Shown here one piece after another: positions 18,494-29,500 of a DNA stretch of 64,000 nucleotides (positions are counted from its first letter, which is position 1; each line of letters starts with the position of its first letter). The stretch is from Gimesia aquarii. Its GTDB lineage: Bacteria > Planctomycetota > Planctomycetia > Planctomycetales > Planctomycetaceae. The notes under the pieces were generated by a model, which searched no databases, was not told where the DNA came from, and saw only the letters and a list, made by a program, of their open reading frames with translations. The position numbers were made by a program, and so were the translations under genes. The stretch spans positions 2,253,231-2,317,230 of the forward strand of contig NZ_CP037422.1 in the NCBI RefSeq assembly GCF_007748175.1, given 5' to 3'.

Positions 18494-18530
18494 AAAAAAA
18501 CAGGGCAATCCTAAATGGATTGCCCTGTTT
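18494..18530 (-). terminator. Rho-independent terminator after the oxidoreductase gene
   Basis: An 11-bp perfect stem, CAGGGCAATCC with GGATTGCCCTG, a 5-base loop and a run of seven T residues on the minus strand. It lies 24 bp downstream of the oxidoreductase stop codon. Confidence 0.85.
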
Positions 18531-18553
18531 ATTAAGTCGAATATCTTGAAATT

Positions 18554-19636
18554 TTATTTCTTCTTCTGATTTGGAATTTTGGGATCTCTCTTGAGTGGCA
18601 GGGAAACCTGCTTACCAGTCCATGAAGATTGATAGATGGCCAGAATGATTTCCACACTCTTACGACCATCGTTACCATCAACCAATGGTTTTTTTCCGGT
18701 CTTGATCGATTTGATAAAGTCCTTCAACTGTTCCATATGGCCCGCATAGGAAATAGCAGAAGGGTCACTTGCGCCGCCTGTATTTCCACTTTTCTTAGCG
18801 AGTTCCGTACGAATTTTTTGATCACGGGCATTCTTTTTCGCAAATTCCCAATGCAGGACATCATCCTGTTCAATAATCACAGTCCCCTCTGTACCGGAGA
18901 TTTCTGTTTTCTTGAGCAGACCTGGATAAACGCTGGTCGTCGCTTCGATGACCCCCAGTGCCCCGTTTTTGAACCGGATTGTGGCGACTCCTGTATCTTC
19001 CACTTCGATCCGTTTATGGGCCAATGTTCCGGTCATTCCATTCACGTCAGCAACTTCCCCCATGAACCAATACAAGAGGTCAACATTATGGATCGCCTGA
19101 TTCATATAGGCACCGCCCCCATCCAATTGCCAGGTCCCACGCCATCCGCCGCTGTCATAGTATTCCTGAGTGCGCCACCATTTCACATAAGTATCGCCTA
19201 ATGTTAGTTTTCCAAAGCGTCCCTTCTCAATCGCTTTTTTTAGTTCCTGATTAGCGGCTCCGAAGCGAGATGGCATAATGGTTGCAAGCTGAACTTTATT
19301 CTTCTTACAGGCATTGATGATCGCATCACATCGTTTGAGGGTAATTTCCAAGGGCTTTTCGACCACAACATGCTTGCCCGCCTTCGCGGCGGCTACTGCC
19401 GGATCCATATGCGCACCACTGGGAGTGCAAATCGTGACAACATCCACTTTCGGATCTGCCAGCATTTCGTCCAAATCATGATAGGCCGTGCAACCATTCG
19501 CTTCCGCAAACTTATCAGCCGATCCCGCAAACCGATCAAAGCAGGCGACTAGTTTAACTCCCCGAATTTCTGCGAGAGCCATTGCATGAAAGTTCGAAAT
19601 CATGCCACAGCCGACAATTCCAAAACCTGTTGCCAT
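18554..19636 (-). CDS. Gfo/Idh/MocA-family oxidoreductase
   Basis: An NAD(P)-dependent sugar or cyclitol dehydrogenase-like protein, about 360 residues. I chose the ATG at 19636 (MATGFGIVGCG) because it has an AGGAAA binding site; an upstream in-frame codon at 19663 adds nine unlikely residues. The Rossmann GxGxxG is near the N-terminus (GIVGCGMIS). The family motif EKPLEI (about 93-98) supplies the conserved lysine, and the putative catalytic segment GGGAYMNQAIHNVDLLYW holds the conserved His. Substrate cannot be deduced. It is monocistronic with its own terminator. Confidence 0.87.
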   Translation of the reverse strand: MATGFGIVGCGMISNFHAMALAEIRGVKLVACFDRFAGSADKFAEANGCTAYHDLDEMLADPKVDVVTICTPSGAHMDPAVAAAKAGKHVVVEKPLEITLKRCDAIINACKKNKVQLATIMPSRFGAANQELKKAIEKGRFGKLTLGDTYVKWWRTQEYYDSGGWRGTWQLDGGGAYMNQAIHNVDLLYWFMGEVADVNGMTGTLAHKRIEVEDTGVATIRFKNGALGVIEATTSVYPGLLKKTEISGTEGTVIIEQDDVLHWEFAKKNARDQKIRTELAKKSGNTGGASDPSAISYAGHMEQLKDFIKSIKTGKKPLVDGNDGRKSVEIILAIYQSSWTGKQVSLPLKRDPKIPNQKKK

Positions 19637-19826
19637 AACTGTTATTTCCTGTAGTTCATTCAAAAGGTGGAGTTTTCGCCAGAAGAAACTCTGAAGCTGG
19701 CGGACAGTACTGCCGTTTCAAGCGGCTAAGACCACGTTTTACGAAGTATTAACGATGATTGCAATGAGCGCGGAATTTTTTCTTTTGATTGTTAAAAAAC
19801 CAAGCCCGTTCCACATCAATTGTTTT

Positions 19827-21050
19827 TTACTCGACTAATTCAATCTGACAGAATCGCTTCTTGCCCACCCAGAGCAACAAACCCGATTCCACACGAATCG
19901 CCTGATCATGGGTTTCGATTTTCGACTTCTCTTCCCCCATTTTGGCCCCACCCTGTTGAATCGACCGCCGGGCATCACTGGTAGAGGCACATAATCCAAC
20001 CTGCTTCAGTAAATTCGCTGCAGGTAAAGTGGCATCTTCATTGAGTTCCGATTTTGATACTTTCACAACAGGAATTTCAGATGGTAAACCTCCTGATCCG
20101 ATTTCACGTTGCCAGCGTTCGGCTGCTTCGTCAGCTGCAGAAGCACTGTGGTATTCGGTGATAATCGTTTTCGCCAAGCGTACTTTGGCTTCTTTGGGAT
20201 GACCTTGCAAGATCGAGGTCACTTCATCCAAAGGAAAATCGGTCAGCAATTCAAAAAACATCTGCATACTGTCATCAGAAAGTTGCATGAACTTTTTCAT
20301 CATGTCGTAGGGAGATTCACTAATCCCAATATAGTTCCCCAGACTTTTTCCCATTCGACGAACGCCATCCGTACCCACTAGAATCGGCGACATCACACTG
20401 ACCTGCTGATGCAATCCCTGATCTTTTTGCAAATCACGTGCTAACATAAAGGAGTAAAGCTGTTCGGTTCCGCCTAATTCAATGTCTGCTTTGATCTCAA
20501 CGGAATCCCAGGCCTGCATAATAGGATAAAGACACTCATGCAGATAAATCGCTGCTTCTTCACGATACCGCTTCGAAAAATCATCTCGGGTCAGTAACTG
20601 GGCCACTGTGACTTTACTACAGAGTTCCAAAATTTCCGCAAAGCTCATTTTACTGAACCAGTCGCCATTCCGAACGACTTCTGCATGTTCCAGATCAATT
20701 ACTTTGCCCACCTGATTCAGGTAATCAATCGCATTCGCTTCTACCTGTTCGGTTGTCAGACGTGCCCGTGTTTCGTCCCTGCCGCTGGGGTCTCCTACCA
20801 GAGCAGTATAATTACCGATAATTATGACGGCTTGATGTCCCAATTCCTGAAATTGTCGCATCTTCCGCATCGGAACAGTGTGCCCCAGATGTAGGTCAAT
20901 GCCTGTGGGATCAATCCCATATTTGACGCGTAACGGAGTACCTGTTTCTCGACTCCATTTCAGTTTTTCCGCCAGTTCCTGCTCAGGGACAATCTTTTCG
21001 ACACCGCGACGGATTACAGCCAATTGCTCTTCAACAGGCAAAAATTGCAT
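19827..21050 (-). CDS. tyrS: Tyrosyl-tRNA synthetase
   Basis: Class I aminoacyl-tRNA synthetase charging tRNA-Tyr, about 407 residues. The ATP-binding signature appears as DLHLGHTVPM (HxGH) near residue 42, and the KMSKS loop as RMGKSLGNY (about 230). The C-terminal S4-like RNA-binding domain spans about 335-400 (LPAANLLKQVGL through DARRSIQQGGAKMG). The start is probably the ATG at 21050; a TTG at 21062 is also in frame behind a GAGATGAGAG sequence. It stands alone. Confidence 0.95.
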   Translation of the reverse strand: MQFLPVEEQLAVIRRGVEKIVPEQELAEKLKWSRETGTPLRVKYGIDPTGIDLHLGHTVPMRKMRQFQELGHQAVIIIGNYTALVGDPSGRDETRARLTTEQVEANAIDYLNQVGKVIDLEHAEVVRNGDWFSKMSFAEILELCSKVTVAQLLTRDDFSKRYREEAAIYLHECLYPIMQAWDSVEIKADIELGGTEQLYSFMLARDLQKDQGLHQQVSVMSPILVGTDGVRRMGKSLGNYIGISESPYDMMKKFMQLSDDSMQMFFELLTDFPLDEVTSILQGHPKEAKVRLAKTIITEYHSASAADEAAERWQREIGSGGLPSEIPVVKVSKSELNEDATLPAANLLKQVGLCASTSDARRSIQQGGAKMGEEKSKIETHDQAIRVESGLLLWVGKKRFCQIELVE

Positions 21051-21062
21051 GAAACGTACCAA

Positions 21063-21490
21063 ACTCTCATCTCAAAGAAGTAAATCTGACAAATAAGGTC
21101 TCGCCCATTTTGTCGACTCACACTACTAGCGTCAATCGAACTCGCTGATTGACAGCCTGTTATTTGATACGATTTAACCAATTGATGTCTGCTGAGATAA
21201 TATTTGGTTTCATTCGTGTTAGTGAGTCTCGAAATCTCATTAATAAACATCGATTTTAGTCTATTTGCGCTCACTCGCTCTGCGCGTGAGTTAATCAAAT
21301 TATAGGAATTCATGATTGATTCGAGCTTATTTGACTTGCAAAAAACTCGAAGTTTTCACCTGTACAGAGAATTTAATCGCTTCTTGCTCTTTTGCAAAAC
21401 TCGATTCAAAAATAGAATACGTGCAATCCCTCTATCTCCATATTACATAACGACCAGTATACGATCTCTCCAAAACAAAGCCTGCCCTTA
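21063..21490. other. Intergenic region upstream of tyrS and the SirB1-like gene
   Basis: Divergent promoter region of about 430 bp with no convincing gene. A minus-strand open frame (21014-21313) overlaps tyrS and resembles nothing known. I looked for a T-box-like leader before tyrS and saw none. Confidence 0.4.
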
Positions 21491-22336
21491 ATGGACACTT
21501 CCGATTTATTTGAATTCAAGCAGGATCAAGAATTTTCAAAACTCCTGCACCACGATAATTATATCGACCTCACAACTGCGGCTCTCGAAATAGCCCGTGA
21601 TGACCAACCTGACTTGGTGTTTGATTCGGTTCATACTTGGATTCGACAACGGGCCAGCGAGCTTTCCAGCCGAGTTGCACTGGCTGAGGACGATCGATCT
21701 CTCATCCAAGCTGTTGTGGAATGCCTCGCCAAAGAACACGGGTTAATGGGAAATAACATCTGCTATCATCGAGCAGAAGGAAGTTACCTAAATCATGTTA
21801 TTGAAAATAAACAAGGGCTCCCAATTTCTCTGTCTTTAATCTATATGGCTGTCGGCAAAGAACTGGGTATTGAGATCCAGGGAGTCGCCGCCCCAATGCA
21901 ATTCATACTGCGATATGAAACACAGGCGGGACCACTCTTCATTGACCCTTATTTGAAAGGTGCCGTTTATAATGAGGAGGAATGCCTGATCCGGCTGGCA
22001 GAATTAACAGATCTTTCCAAGAAGGAACTAAGCAGACTTTTAAAACCAGCCACCCACCGAGAGATTATCATTCGTATGCTCATGAACCTCAAACGAATTC
22101 ATGAAGAACAGCAGGATTATCAGAAAGCATGGAATGTACAACGCAGGCTATTTGCACTAAGCCCTCTTTCAAATGCACATAAAAAAGACCTGGCAGCTTA
22201 CAGCTTTAAAATAAAACAACTAAGCCTATCAATCGAGTTACTCGAAAGCTGCCTCAAAAGCTGTCCTGAATCTGAGTGGAATTCTATCAAATTGATGCTG
22301 CAAAAAGCACACTCTGAACTCGCACAATGGAACTGA
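21491..22336 (+). CDS. SirB1-like transglutaminase-fold protein with TPR tail
   Basis: A 281-residue protein of the SirB1 family. The N-terminal half (about 30-165) has transglutaminase-like features, with conserved segments GNNICYHRAEGSYLNHVIENK, GLPISLSLIYMAVGKELGI and FIDPYLKGA. The C-terminal part (about 180-275) looks like tetratricopeptide helices. SirB1-type proteins are widespread and poorly characterised; the classical Cys-His-Asp triad is not clearly complete here, so catalysis is uncertain. No obvious ribosome binding site precedes the ATG. Confidence 0.8.
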   Translation: MDTSDLFEFKQDQEFSKLLHHDNYIDLTTAALEIARDDQPDLVFDSVHTWIRQRASELSSRVALAEDDRSLIQAVVECLAKEHGLMGNNICYHRAEGSYLNHVIENKQGLPISLSLIYMAVGKELGIEIQGVAAPMQFILRYETQAGPLFIDPYLKGAVYNEEECLIRLAELTDLSKKELSRLLKPATHREIIIRMLMNLKRIHEEQQDYQKAWNVQRRLFALSPLSNAHKKDLAAYSFKIKQLSLSIELLESCLKSCPESEWNSIKLMLQKAHSELAQWN

Positions 22337-22346
22337 CATCCGTCGT

Positions 22347-22862
22347 TCAAAGTTCGAAATGAGACTTATCGACTTCAACCTGTCGAATAAATTTACCACC
22401 ACTCTGGAATAATTGCGCTTCCGAAAAACGGCTCCATGCCAGACGTGTGACGAGAAATTCCAACGTCGGCTTTTCTAAGTCGAGTGCAATCGCAACTTCG
22501 CGCGAATAAATCGGCTCAGAATGTGCAAATGAAATACCCTCGATAGATAGATTTCTGCCCTCAACCGTCTGCAGTTCACTTTCCAGTTGCTTTGTTTTCT
22601 CATCAACAAATGCCAGTCCAATCGGCCGCTCGAATGAAATCCGATGCCAGGCACGGCTACTGGTCAATGTCGGTTCAAGGTACCAACTGGCGACAACTGC
22701 TTCAGCAAGCTTGCATAATTCAGGAATTTGACGCAAACACGGAAACTGTTTTGTTTCGCGCAGAAAAATCCCTTTTTTGTCGAACTTAAAATCTGGAGTT
22801 TCGAGATTCAAAGCACCGTCTAAGCGAGGCCCTCTCTCGTACTCTTCCACTATTTGACCCAT
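22347..22862 (-). CDS. PilZ-like domain protein (tentative)
   Basis: A 171-residue cytosolic protein. The C-terminal half has the layout of a PilZ cyclic-di-GMP-binding domain: an Arg-containing stretch (HRISFERPIG), then NLSIEGISF matching the [D/N]xSxxG signature, EVAIAL, and a last strand containing GGKFIRQV. The RxxxR element is imperfect, so ligand binding is not assured. It ends 11 bp from the convergent SirB1-like gene. If PilZ, it would be a second-messenger effector. Confidence 0.5.
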   Translation of the reverse strand: MGQIVEEYERGPRLDGALNLETPDFKFDKKGIFLRETKQFPCLRQIPELCKLAEAVVASWYLEPTLTSSRAWHRISFERPIGLAFVDEKTKQLESELQTVEGRNLSIEGISFAHSEPIYSREVAIALDLEKPTLEFLVTRLAWSRFSEAQLFQSGGKFIRQVEVDKSHFEL

Positions 22863-23236
22863 ATTTTAGCTCTTATCAAAGTAACACAACTGACAACAGA
22901 CACATTGATTAGTAATTCACGGAGTCAGATTTCAGTATTTTTGCCGGAAAGCACTTGCTCGGGAAATGCCGTCGAAGGGAGAGTTCAGGGAGAGAGATAT
23001 TGGTAATCTAGTTCGAAAGGTCTTCCGCGTCAAATTTTTCTGAATTCAGAAACGAATTCAAAATCAGCCAATCCAGAAATAATCACTTTAGACTGTATAG
23101 TCGGTAAAACTGCGACAATAGAAAAGGAGGCTCATGCTCATAAAAAGCAATAGCTTATCGCCATTAAAGTACATTTTGAAAACAAAGAGAGGCTTTGCCC
23201 TCATTTAATAATTCTGAGAAAAAAATTGAGTCAAAC
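22863..23236. other. Intergenic region with possible weak terminator
   Basis: No gene is visible. At 23189-23202 a bulged hairpin (GAGGC-TTT-GCCCTC) is followed on the minus strand by TCTTTGTTTTC, a plausible terminator for the TPR/glycosyltransferase gene ending at 23237. Confidence 0.35.
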
Positions 23237-25006
23237 CTACTGGAATTGCCGTTCCAGCTCTGATTTCATTTCGTTAATGACTGGTTCCCATTCTCCCAGG
23301 TGAATTTGTCGAAACAAACGGGCTGTCGGATACCAGGGGCTGTCAGTTCGGTTCAAAAACCAGCGCCATTCAGGAAGTGGTGAAATCAAGATCCAAACGG
23401 GAACTCCGAGAGATCCTGCAAGATGAGCCAAAGCTGTATCACTGGTAATCACCAAATCCAGATTCTGAATCAAGGCCGCCGCTTCCATAAAAGATCCCAT
23501 CTCCGCCTGATATTCGGCTCCCGGTTGCCACAAATTTTCTGACGATTTTAAGGGCTGGATCTGTTCCAATCCATTTACCTGCTGCAGGCTAACGAGTTTC
23601 ACACCCTCTACTTCACCAAGAGGCATTAAGGTCTCTAAGGCAACAGACCGAAATTCATTCTTGGGAAAATTAGTATTGCCACTCCAGTTTAAGCCAACTT
23701 TCTTTCCATCTATACCTGACAGCATATTTCGCCAGTGTTCTTTCCTTTCCAGTGCGGGCACAAAAAACGGTATCTCAGTAGGTATCGTTTCCAAACTGGT
23801 TGCCAGATAGTGAGGTACGCTCAATAAAGAACTTTGATAGTCGTATTGGGGTATCTCATCGCCTTCTATTAAAACCTGATCAATCTCTGGAATAGTTTTT
23901 AGCAATTCGGCTAATTCTGTCTGACAGAGTAACAAAACTTTAGCTGCGCCCTGTTTCCTTAGTTCTATAGCAAAGCGGATAAACAACAGTGTGTCACCAA
24001 ACCCTTGTTCGCACCATAAAAAGATGGTTTTTCCATCTAAAGGTTCTCCCTGCCAACACGGACCAGAATGATTCTGCTGAGCTGCTGGATCAATGTCTGT
24101 GCGCCGCTCGTAACCTCGCCAGCCTGCGGCTAAATCTCCATTCAACATATGTGTTGTTGCAAGATTGAATTCGGCCATTGGAAATTCAGGACGCAAACTC
24201 AACGCTTTTTGGAAATTTTCACAAGCTCCATCGATATCATGTTTGAGCTTTAAGGCATTACCCAAATTGTTATAGCCTTCGGGTTGATCGGGTGCTGCTT
24301 GAATTGAACGCTGCGCTGTTTCAATCGCTGCAGTCGTATCGCCCATTTGCTCATACACATAACTCAAACTTACCAAAATCTGATAATGCTCGGGATTCGA
24401 TTGCAATATTGTTTTATACAACTGAATGGCTTCTGAGAACTGGCGTTGTAAGACAAGCACGTAAGCCAGTTTCATTGCGACATTAAAATTGGCTGGAGTC
24501 TTTTCCAACAGCTCCCGATAAATACTCTCAGCCTGTTTTTGCTCTCCCGTCAACTTCAAAACATCGGCCAACTTCTCGTAGGTTTCCAAATTTTCTTTGT
24601 TCAATTCATATGATTTTCTATAACACTTTGCTGCCTCTTCCAACAACCCACGACTTTCCAGTAATGAACCCAGGTTGAAATAAGCACGCTCATAATGAGG
24701 ATGAATCCGAATTGCTTGCTCAAACGATTGGCCCGCTTCATCCCATTTGCCGGCTGCATGGTATGCGACCCCGAGGTTATTATGCACATCTGGCATTTCG
24801 GGTTGTAATTGAACCACCTTAAGAAAATTTTCAATACTCCGGTCCAAATCACCTCGCTGCAGTTGTAGTGTCCCCAGATAATACAGCGCCTCCCACTGCC
24901 GGGCGTCCGATTCAAGAATACTCTGATAGATTTGCTCTGCTTGATCCAAATCCCCTGCTTGATGGAGCGATAACGCCGTTTTCAGCTGTTCCTGTGTCTC
25001 AACCAT
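23237..25006 (-). CDS. TPR protein with C-terminal glycosyltransferase-9-like domain
   Basis: A 589-residue cytosolic protein. Residues 1-290 are about eight tetratricopeptide repeats with typical PEMPDVHNNLGVAYHAAGKWDEA-like spacing. Residues about 310-585 match the usual C-terminal partner in such proteins, a GT-B glycosyltransferase 9-like domain, with WCEQGFGDTLLFIRF (about 330), KVGLNWSGN and SDTALAHLAGSLGVPVWIL near the end. The TPR part resembles O-GlcNAc-transferase-type scaffolds; donor and acceptor are unknown. It is monocistronic. Confidence 0.85.
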   Translation of the reverse strand: MVETQEQLKTALSLHQAGDLDQAEQIYQSILESDARQWEALYYLGTLQLQRGDLDRSIENFLKVVQLQPEMPDVHNNLGVAYHAAGKWDEAGQSFEQAIRIHPHYERAYFNLGSLLESRGLLEEAAKCYRKSYELNKENLETYEKLADVLKLTGEQKQAESIYRELLEKTPANFNVAMKLAYVLVLQRQFSEAIQLYKTILQSNPEHYQILVSLSYVYEQMGDTTAAIETAQRSIQAAPDQPEGYNNLGNALKLKHDIDGACENFQKALSLRPEFPMAEFNLATTHMLNGDLAAGWRGYERRTDIDPAAQQNHSGPCWQGEPLDGKTIFLWCEQGFGDTLLFIRFAIELRKQGAAKVLLLCQTELAELLKTIPEIDQVLIEGDEIPQYDYQSSLLSVPHYLATSLETIPTEIPFFVPALERKEHWRNMLSGIDGKKVGLNWSGNTNFPKNEFRSVALETLMPLGEVEGVKLVSLQQVNGLEQIQPLKSSENLWQPGAEYQAEMGSFMEAAALIQNLDLVITSDTALAHLAGSLGVPVWILISPLPEWRWFLNRTDSPWYPTARLFRQIHLGEWEPVINEMKSELERQFQ

Positions 25007-25154
25007 GTATCACACTCTTCCATTTTCCTAATGAGGAAGCTCAGATCAAAAGCTTTCGCCAGTTGGCTTTGAATTTGTCGCTGGCTCAAAGTAACATCCT
25101 GTTAGCAGTACTGCAATAACGGTTCGTGGATCCTTGACATAGAAAGTAAAATGG

Positions 25155-25991
25155 ATGGCCGCTCTTGTCTCTTGCCTGACAAACTCATATGGTCGCTTTG
25201 GCCCTATCGCCGCGATGGAACATATTCGCGATGCCGGTCTCGAACACCTGGAACTCAATATCAAAAATCATGGTGTCCCTTCGTTCTTTAAAGAAACTCC
25301 GATCTTAACAAATGGCTCAGTACAGAGTGATATAGACCGAGTCAAAGACCTCCTGAAACAACATCGGGTACAGCTCTCCAGTTGTAATATTACGAGTGGA
25401 AACCCGCTTGACCCTGAAATTGTTGTGATCACAAAACAAAAGCTTGATCTCGTACACCAATTAGAAGTAAGTCTGGTTGTGGGGGGAGCAGGTGAAATCG
25501 AAGACGAATCACAAAGAAAGACCCTCTATCAACACTTGCAGGACATCGGAGACTACGCAGCTGAAAGAGGAATTACCTATTGTTTTGAAACACATCCTGG
25601 TATTTGCGTCAATGCGGCCGGAATGTTGCGTACGATGACTGATCTAAATCACCCACAGCTAAGACTCAACTTCGACACAGGCAATATTAATTATTACAAC
25701 GAGCATGCTAACGTTGTGGAAGAATTACGCGAGGTCATTCCATTCGTGAAGCACGTTCATCTGAAAGACTCTTACTGTAAATATAAGGATTGGCATTTTA
25801 CCACCCTTGGCGAAGCTGGTGGCGTGGACTTTCTTAAAATCCGTTTTCTCTTGGAAGATCAGAACTTCGAAGGCCCTTACAGCCTGGAAATCGAAGGAAT
25901 CGAAGGTGAAGATGATCCCACACTGGAAGAACACCATAAGCGTGTAAAACAAAGTATACAATATTTGAAAGAGTGCGGATTCTTTGATTGA
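25155..25991 (+). CDS. Sugar phosphate isomerase/epimerase family protein
   Basis: A 278-residue TIM barrel of the AP-endonuclease-2-like (IolE/xylose isomerase-like) family. Typical metal-ligand strands are present: CFETHPG (about 143), NFDTGNINYY (about 177), HVHLKDS (about 200) and SLEIEG (about 240). A DinB-like gene follows, its open frame overlapping the stop codon, so the two are likely cotranscribed. The substrate is not deducible; the nearby oxidoreductase and sugar-type regulator suggest carbohydrate or cyclitol catabolism. Confidence 0.85.
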   Translation: MAALVSCLTNSYGRFGPIAAMEHIRDAGLEHLELNIKNHGVPSFFKETPILTNGSVQSDIDRVKDLLKQHRVQLSSCNITSGNPLDPEIVVITKQKLDLVHQLEVSLVVGGAGEIEDESQRKTLYQHLQDIGDYAAERGITYCFETHPGICVNAAGMLRTMTDLNHPQLRLNFDTGNINYYNEHANVVEELREVIPFVKHVHLKDSYCKYKDWHFTTLGEAGGVDFLKIRFLLEDQNFEGPYSLEIEGIEGEDDPTLEEHHKRVKQSIQYLKECGFFD

Positions 25992-26005
25992 AAGGTTATG
26001 GCAAC

Positions 26006-26509
26006 ATGATTGAATATTTAAAGAAAATCATCTCAGATCAATTTGAAGCATCACTCTGTATGCTGGGGGATTGTATTCACTACTGCCCACAAAATCATTG
26101 GCACGAAAAAAATGTTAATATGGAGTTTGGCTATGTTGCCTATCATACATTGTGTTTCGTCGATCTTTATCTTTCACCAGACGAAGCTTCTTTTCAACTC
26201 CGTGATTTTCACAATGAACAAGATGAAGATCCATTCAAGCCAAAATTGGATTATCCTTTAACACAAGAGATCGTTTCTAACTACCTGAAGACATGTCGAA
26301 AGAAAGCACTTGATACGGTTGCAGAAGAAACGGAGATCTCACTCAAAAAAGAATCTGGTTTTGATTGGTTACCAATCACGCGTGGTGAATTACACATCTA
26401 TAATATTCGGCATATTCAACATCATACCGGACAACTCAGTGCCTACTTACGCCGAATTGATATAAATACAAAATGGGTGTCCACAGGCTGGAATTCCAGT
26501 GTGATTTAA
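26006..26509 (+). CDS. DinB-like (YfiT-fold) protein
   Basis: A four-helix-bundle protein of about 167 residues. The ATG at 26006 has an AAGG binding site; a TTG at 25988 overlapping the preceding stop is an alternative start. A metal-site pattern is visible: HTLCFVDLYL early (about 45-55) and the C-terminal IRHIQHHTGQLSAYLRRI, typical of the DinB superfamily. Members are nickel- or zinc-binding thiol transferases or have no known role. It probably forms a two-gene operon with the isomerase. Confidence 0.75.
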   Translation: MIEYLKKIISDQFEASLCMLGDCIHYCPQNHWHEKNVNMEFGYVAYHTLCFVDLYLSPDEASFQLRDFHNEQDEDPFKPKLDYPLTQEIVSNYLKTCRKKALDTVAEETEISLKKESGFDWLPITRGELHIYNIRHIQHHTGQLSAYLRRIDINTKWVSTGWNSSVI

Positions 26510-26530
26510 TGCGTTCGGGAACACAATTGT

Positions 26531-29500
26531 TTAATCGGCAACAGGCCCCAAGCGCAATTCAAGATCTTTAAAGCGCACTTCCATTGGCCCACCAGAGTGA
26601 ATCTGAAAGGCGATGATTCCTGATTTTGCTCCTTTGGTATCATTTAAATCTGTGCATAGATTTCCGTTGATATAGGTCTGAACTTGCGAACCAACGGCCA
26701 CGATTCGATACTCGTTCCATTCATTCTCACGAACAAATTCCTCGCCGGACTCTTTAAACAAGAGGCCACGGCCATGTTCTTCATATAGTTTGCCCCACCA
26801 ACCTTTACCGATATCTGCCTGATATCCTTTCACATGACCATTAGGTTGAAGAGAACTGCGAAATTGAATTCCGCTGTTGCCTGCATCAGGCGATAGTTTG
26901 ACTTTGGCTTTCAGCTCAAAGTCACCCACGAGTAAATCACTCACCAGGAACTCATTCCGCTTGATCCCCGGTGAACGTCCCACAATTTCACCATTCTCAA
27001 CAGACCAGAGTTGGCTATTACCAGTCCAACCTGTTAGATCCTGCCCATTGAAAAACAATTTCAAATTGTCATTCGTCGCTTTCATGGGAACCTGTTTTGA
27101 ACTGGCCAGATAAGCAACCAATGATCGAATTTCATGGCTATTCAATTGCTTCCATAAGTTGTCAGGCATCATCGATTTATCACTCAGGCTCATCTCATCA
27201 ATTTCATCGCGAGGGATGATGACTGTTTCATTGGCTGTTGCCACAGTCACTGCATTCTTATTTTCTTTCTTAATGATCCCGGTCACGATTCGTCCGGACT
27301 CAGTTACAATCACGACAGGCTGGTAGTCCTTCGCCATGACAGCACTGGGATCAATCACATTTGACAAAAGGTAATCCAAATTTGCACGATTGGAACCTGT
27401 TAACTCTGGACCAATGATTGCTCCCGTTCCAAATAGCTTATGACATTGCTGACAGGTCTTCGCAAATACTGCTCTTCCCAAATGTAAGTCCGTTTTAGGT
27501 CGACTTCGAGAAAGCATATTTTTATAACTGGCGATCAATTTCTTCTTATCTGCCGCCGTCTCACGGACAATTCCCCAGACCTTGCCGATTCTTTTATTGA
27601 GACTTTTATCTTTCAAGTTACCCAGCTGACGTACAATTTCAGCCGAGAGGTCTTTGGAAGGAATCTGTTTTGCTTCAACCGCAGCCATTAATTGATGCGC
27701 GTAATCAGCTCGGCTCGCCAGCGTGTTGAGGGCGTCTCGTTTTTCATTCGGATCAAACTGAGAATAACGTCTCAAAATCGCTGGAGCGATTTCTCCGTCG
27801 GCATATTCTGCTAAACCTCGTATCGCTTCGCGGCGTAAGTTTTTTTCGTCGAGTAACGTGATCAAAATCGGAACCAATTTAGGATCCTGTACGCCCAACA
27901 AGGAAGACATCGCAGATTTTCTACCCGACATTTCATGTTTCCGGTCAACGAGAATCTCGCGCAACGTTTGCATTGCCTGAGGGTCACCAAAAGTGACTGC
28001 CAGAGCCAATGTTTGAGATTTTACCGTCGGATCCTTGCTGGTAATTAACTTCTTCCCCACGAAAGTCCAAGGCTCGGGCATCGGAAATTTACGACGCCCA
28101 CGCAGTGCTTTATTGATTGAATCCAGGAAAACTTTTTGACGTTCTGCTGTCTTTGCCTGCCCCAGTTGTTGCACTAAAAAGGCAACCGCTTCCTCACTAC
28201 CGATGTCAGCAATACGACGTAATATATACGATTCGATCAACGGAATATTAGATTTTTTCGCCAGTTCAAACGAGCGGTGCATGTTATGGGTGGCCAGAGG
28301 TTCGACCGCATACCAGTAAAGTAACGGAAGGTTATGATCGCTTTGATCTTCTGCATGGCTGACGAGGCCAGCAAGAATCTCCCAGCGTTGATCCAGGGGT
28401 AACCGATTCGCGGCTGACCCCAAATACAATCGCACGACAGGCGAAGGATCTTGAACCGCTAATTCAGCCAACTTTGACAGTAGTTTCGCAGAAGGGATTC
28501 CTATTTCAAGTGCCAGCTGTATTGCCCAACCCCTCATAAATTCACTCGGGTCATTCAGAGCTTGCATGATTTTTGATTCCGAGAGACCTCCTGTGACATG
28601 CAACGCCCACAACCCACGTAAACGTCGAGTCACGTCTTCATGTTTATACGCGATCTCCGCCAGTTGCGCGTGAACTTCTGGGTCTGGACCTCGCTCTTGT
28701 AGAATTCTACGAGATTGTCTCACATACCAGTCATTTTTGTGCAATTGCAGTTTAACCAATTCGTCGCTGGATAATTTTTGCAGATCAACCTTGACTGGTT
28801 TGGCATTCTGATACGCAACACGAAAGATTCGTCCGTTGGAACGATCATGCTTCTGAAATTCGCGATGGTGACATTGGTTTGTATCATACCAGTCAATAAA
28901 ATAAACCTGCCCGTCTGGCCCGTATCGCAGGTAGAGAATCTGTGAGGAGCGATCATTGGCGAGCAAAAAATCAGGGGCATAATTTCCGGTATAGCCCGAC
29001 CCAGACCGAGTCAGGACATCCTGGTTGAGTCGGGCACCGTGAATGTTATTCATAAACAATTGGTTACGGTACTTTTTCGGCCAACTTCCACCTAAGTAAA
29101 TCATCGCTCCTGCATGAGCATGTCCCCCCCCTACTAAATCCGATGCAACTCGATCAGACTGATTCCATTGGCCGCCGGTCCAGTGCCGGTGTTTAGCGAT
29201 AGTTTTAATATCATTGTAGGTATAATTATTAAAATGTCGTCCGGCTTGCCTGCGATAGCGTGCATTTTGTACGATATGAAACAGGTGAGGAATCACGCAG
29301 CAAGTCAAAAAACATTGTCCCTGATCATTAAAGTCAACCCCCCAGGGATTGCTGGTACCGTGTGCAAAAACTTCAAATTCGTGCCGTGTCGGATGATAGC
29401 GCCAGATGCCAGCGTTAATCGGTTGACGATCTTTGTCGGGTGTTCCTGGTTTGCCAACGCGAGAGTGTGTAAACACACCATGACAACCATAGAGCCAGCC

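Noticed and set aside
21014-21313. Minus-strand frame of 99 codons upstream of tyrS
   Set aside because: It overlaps the tyrS start in another frame and covers its promoter.
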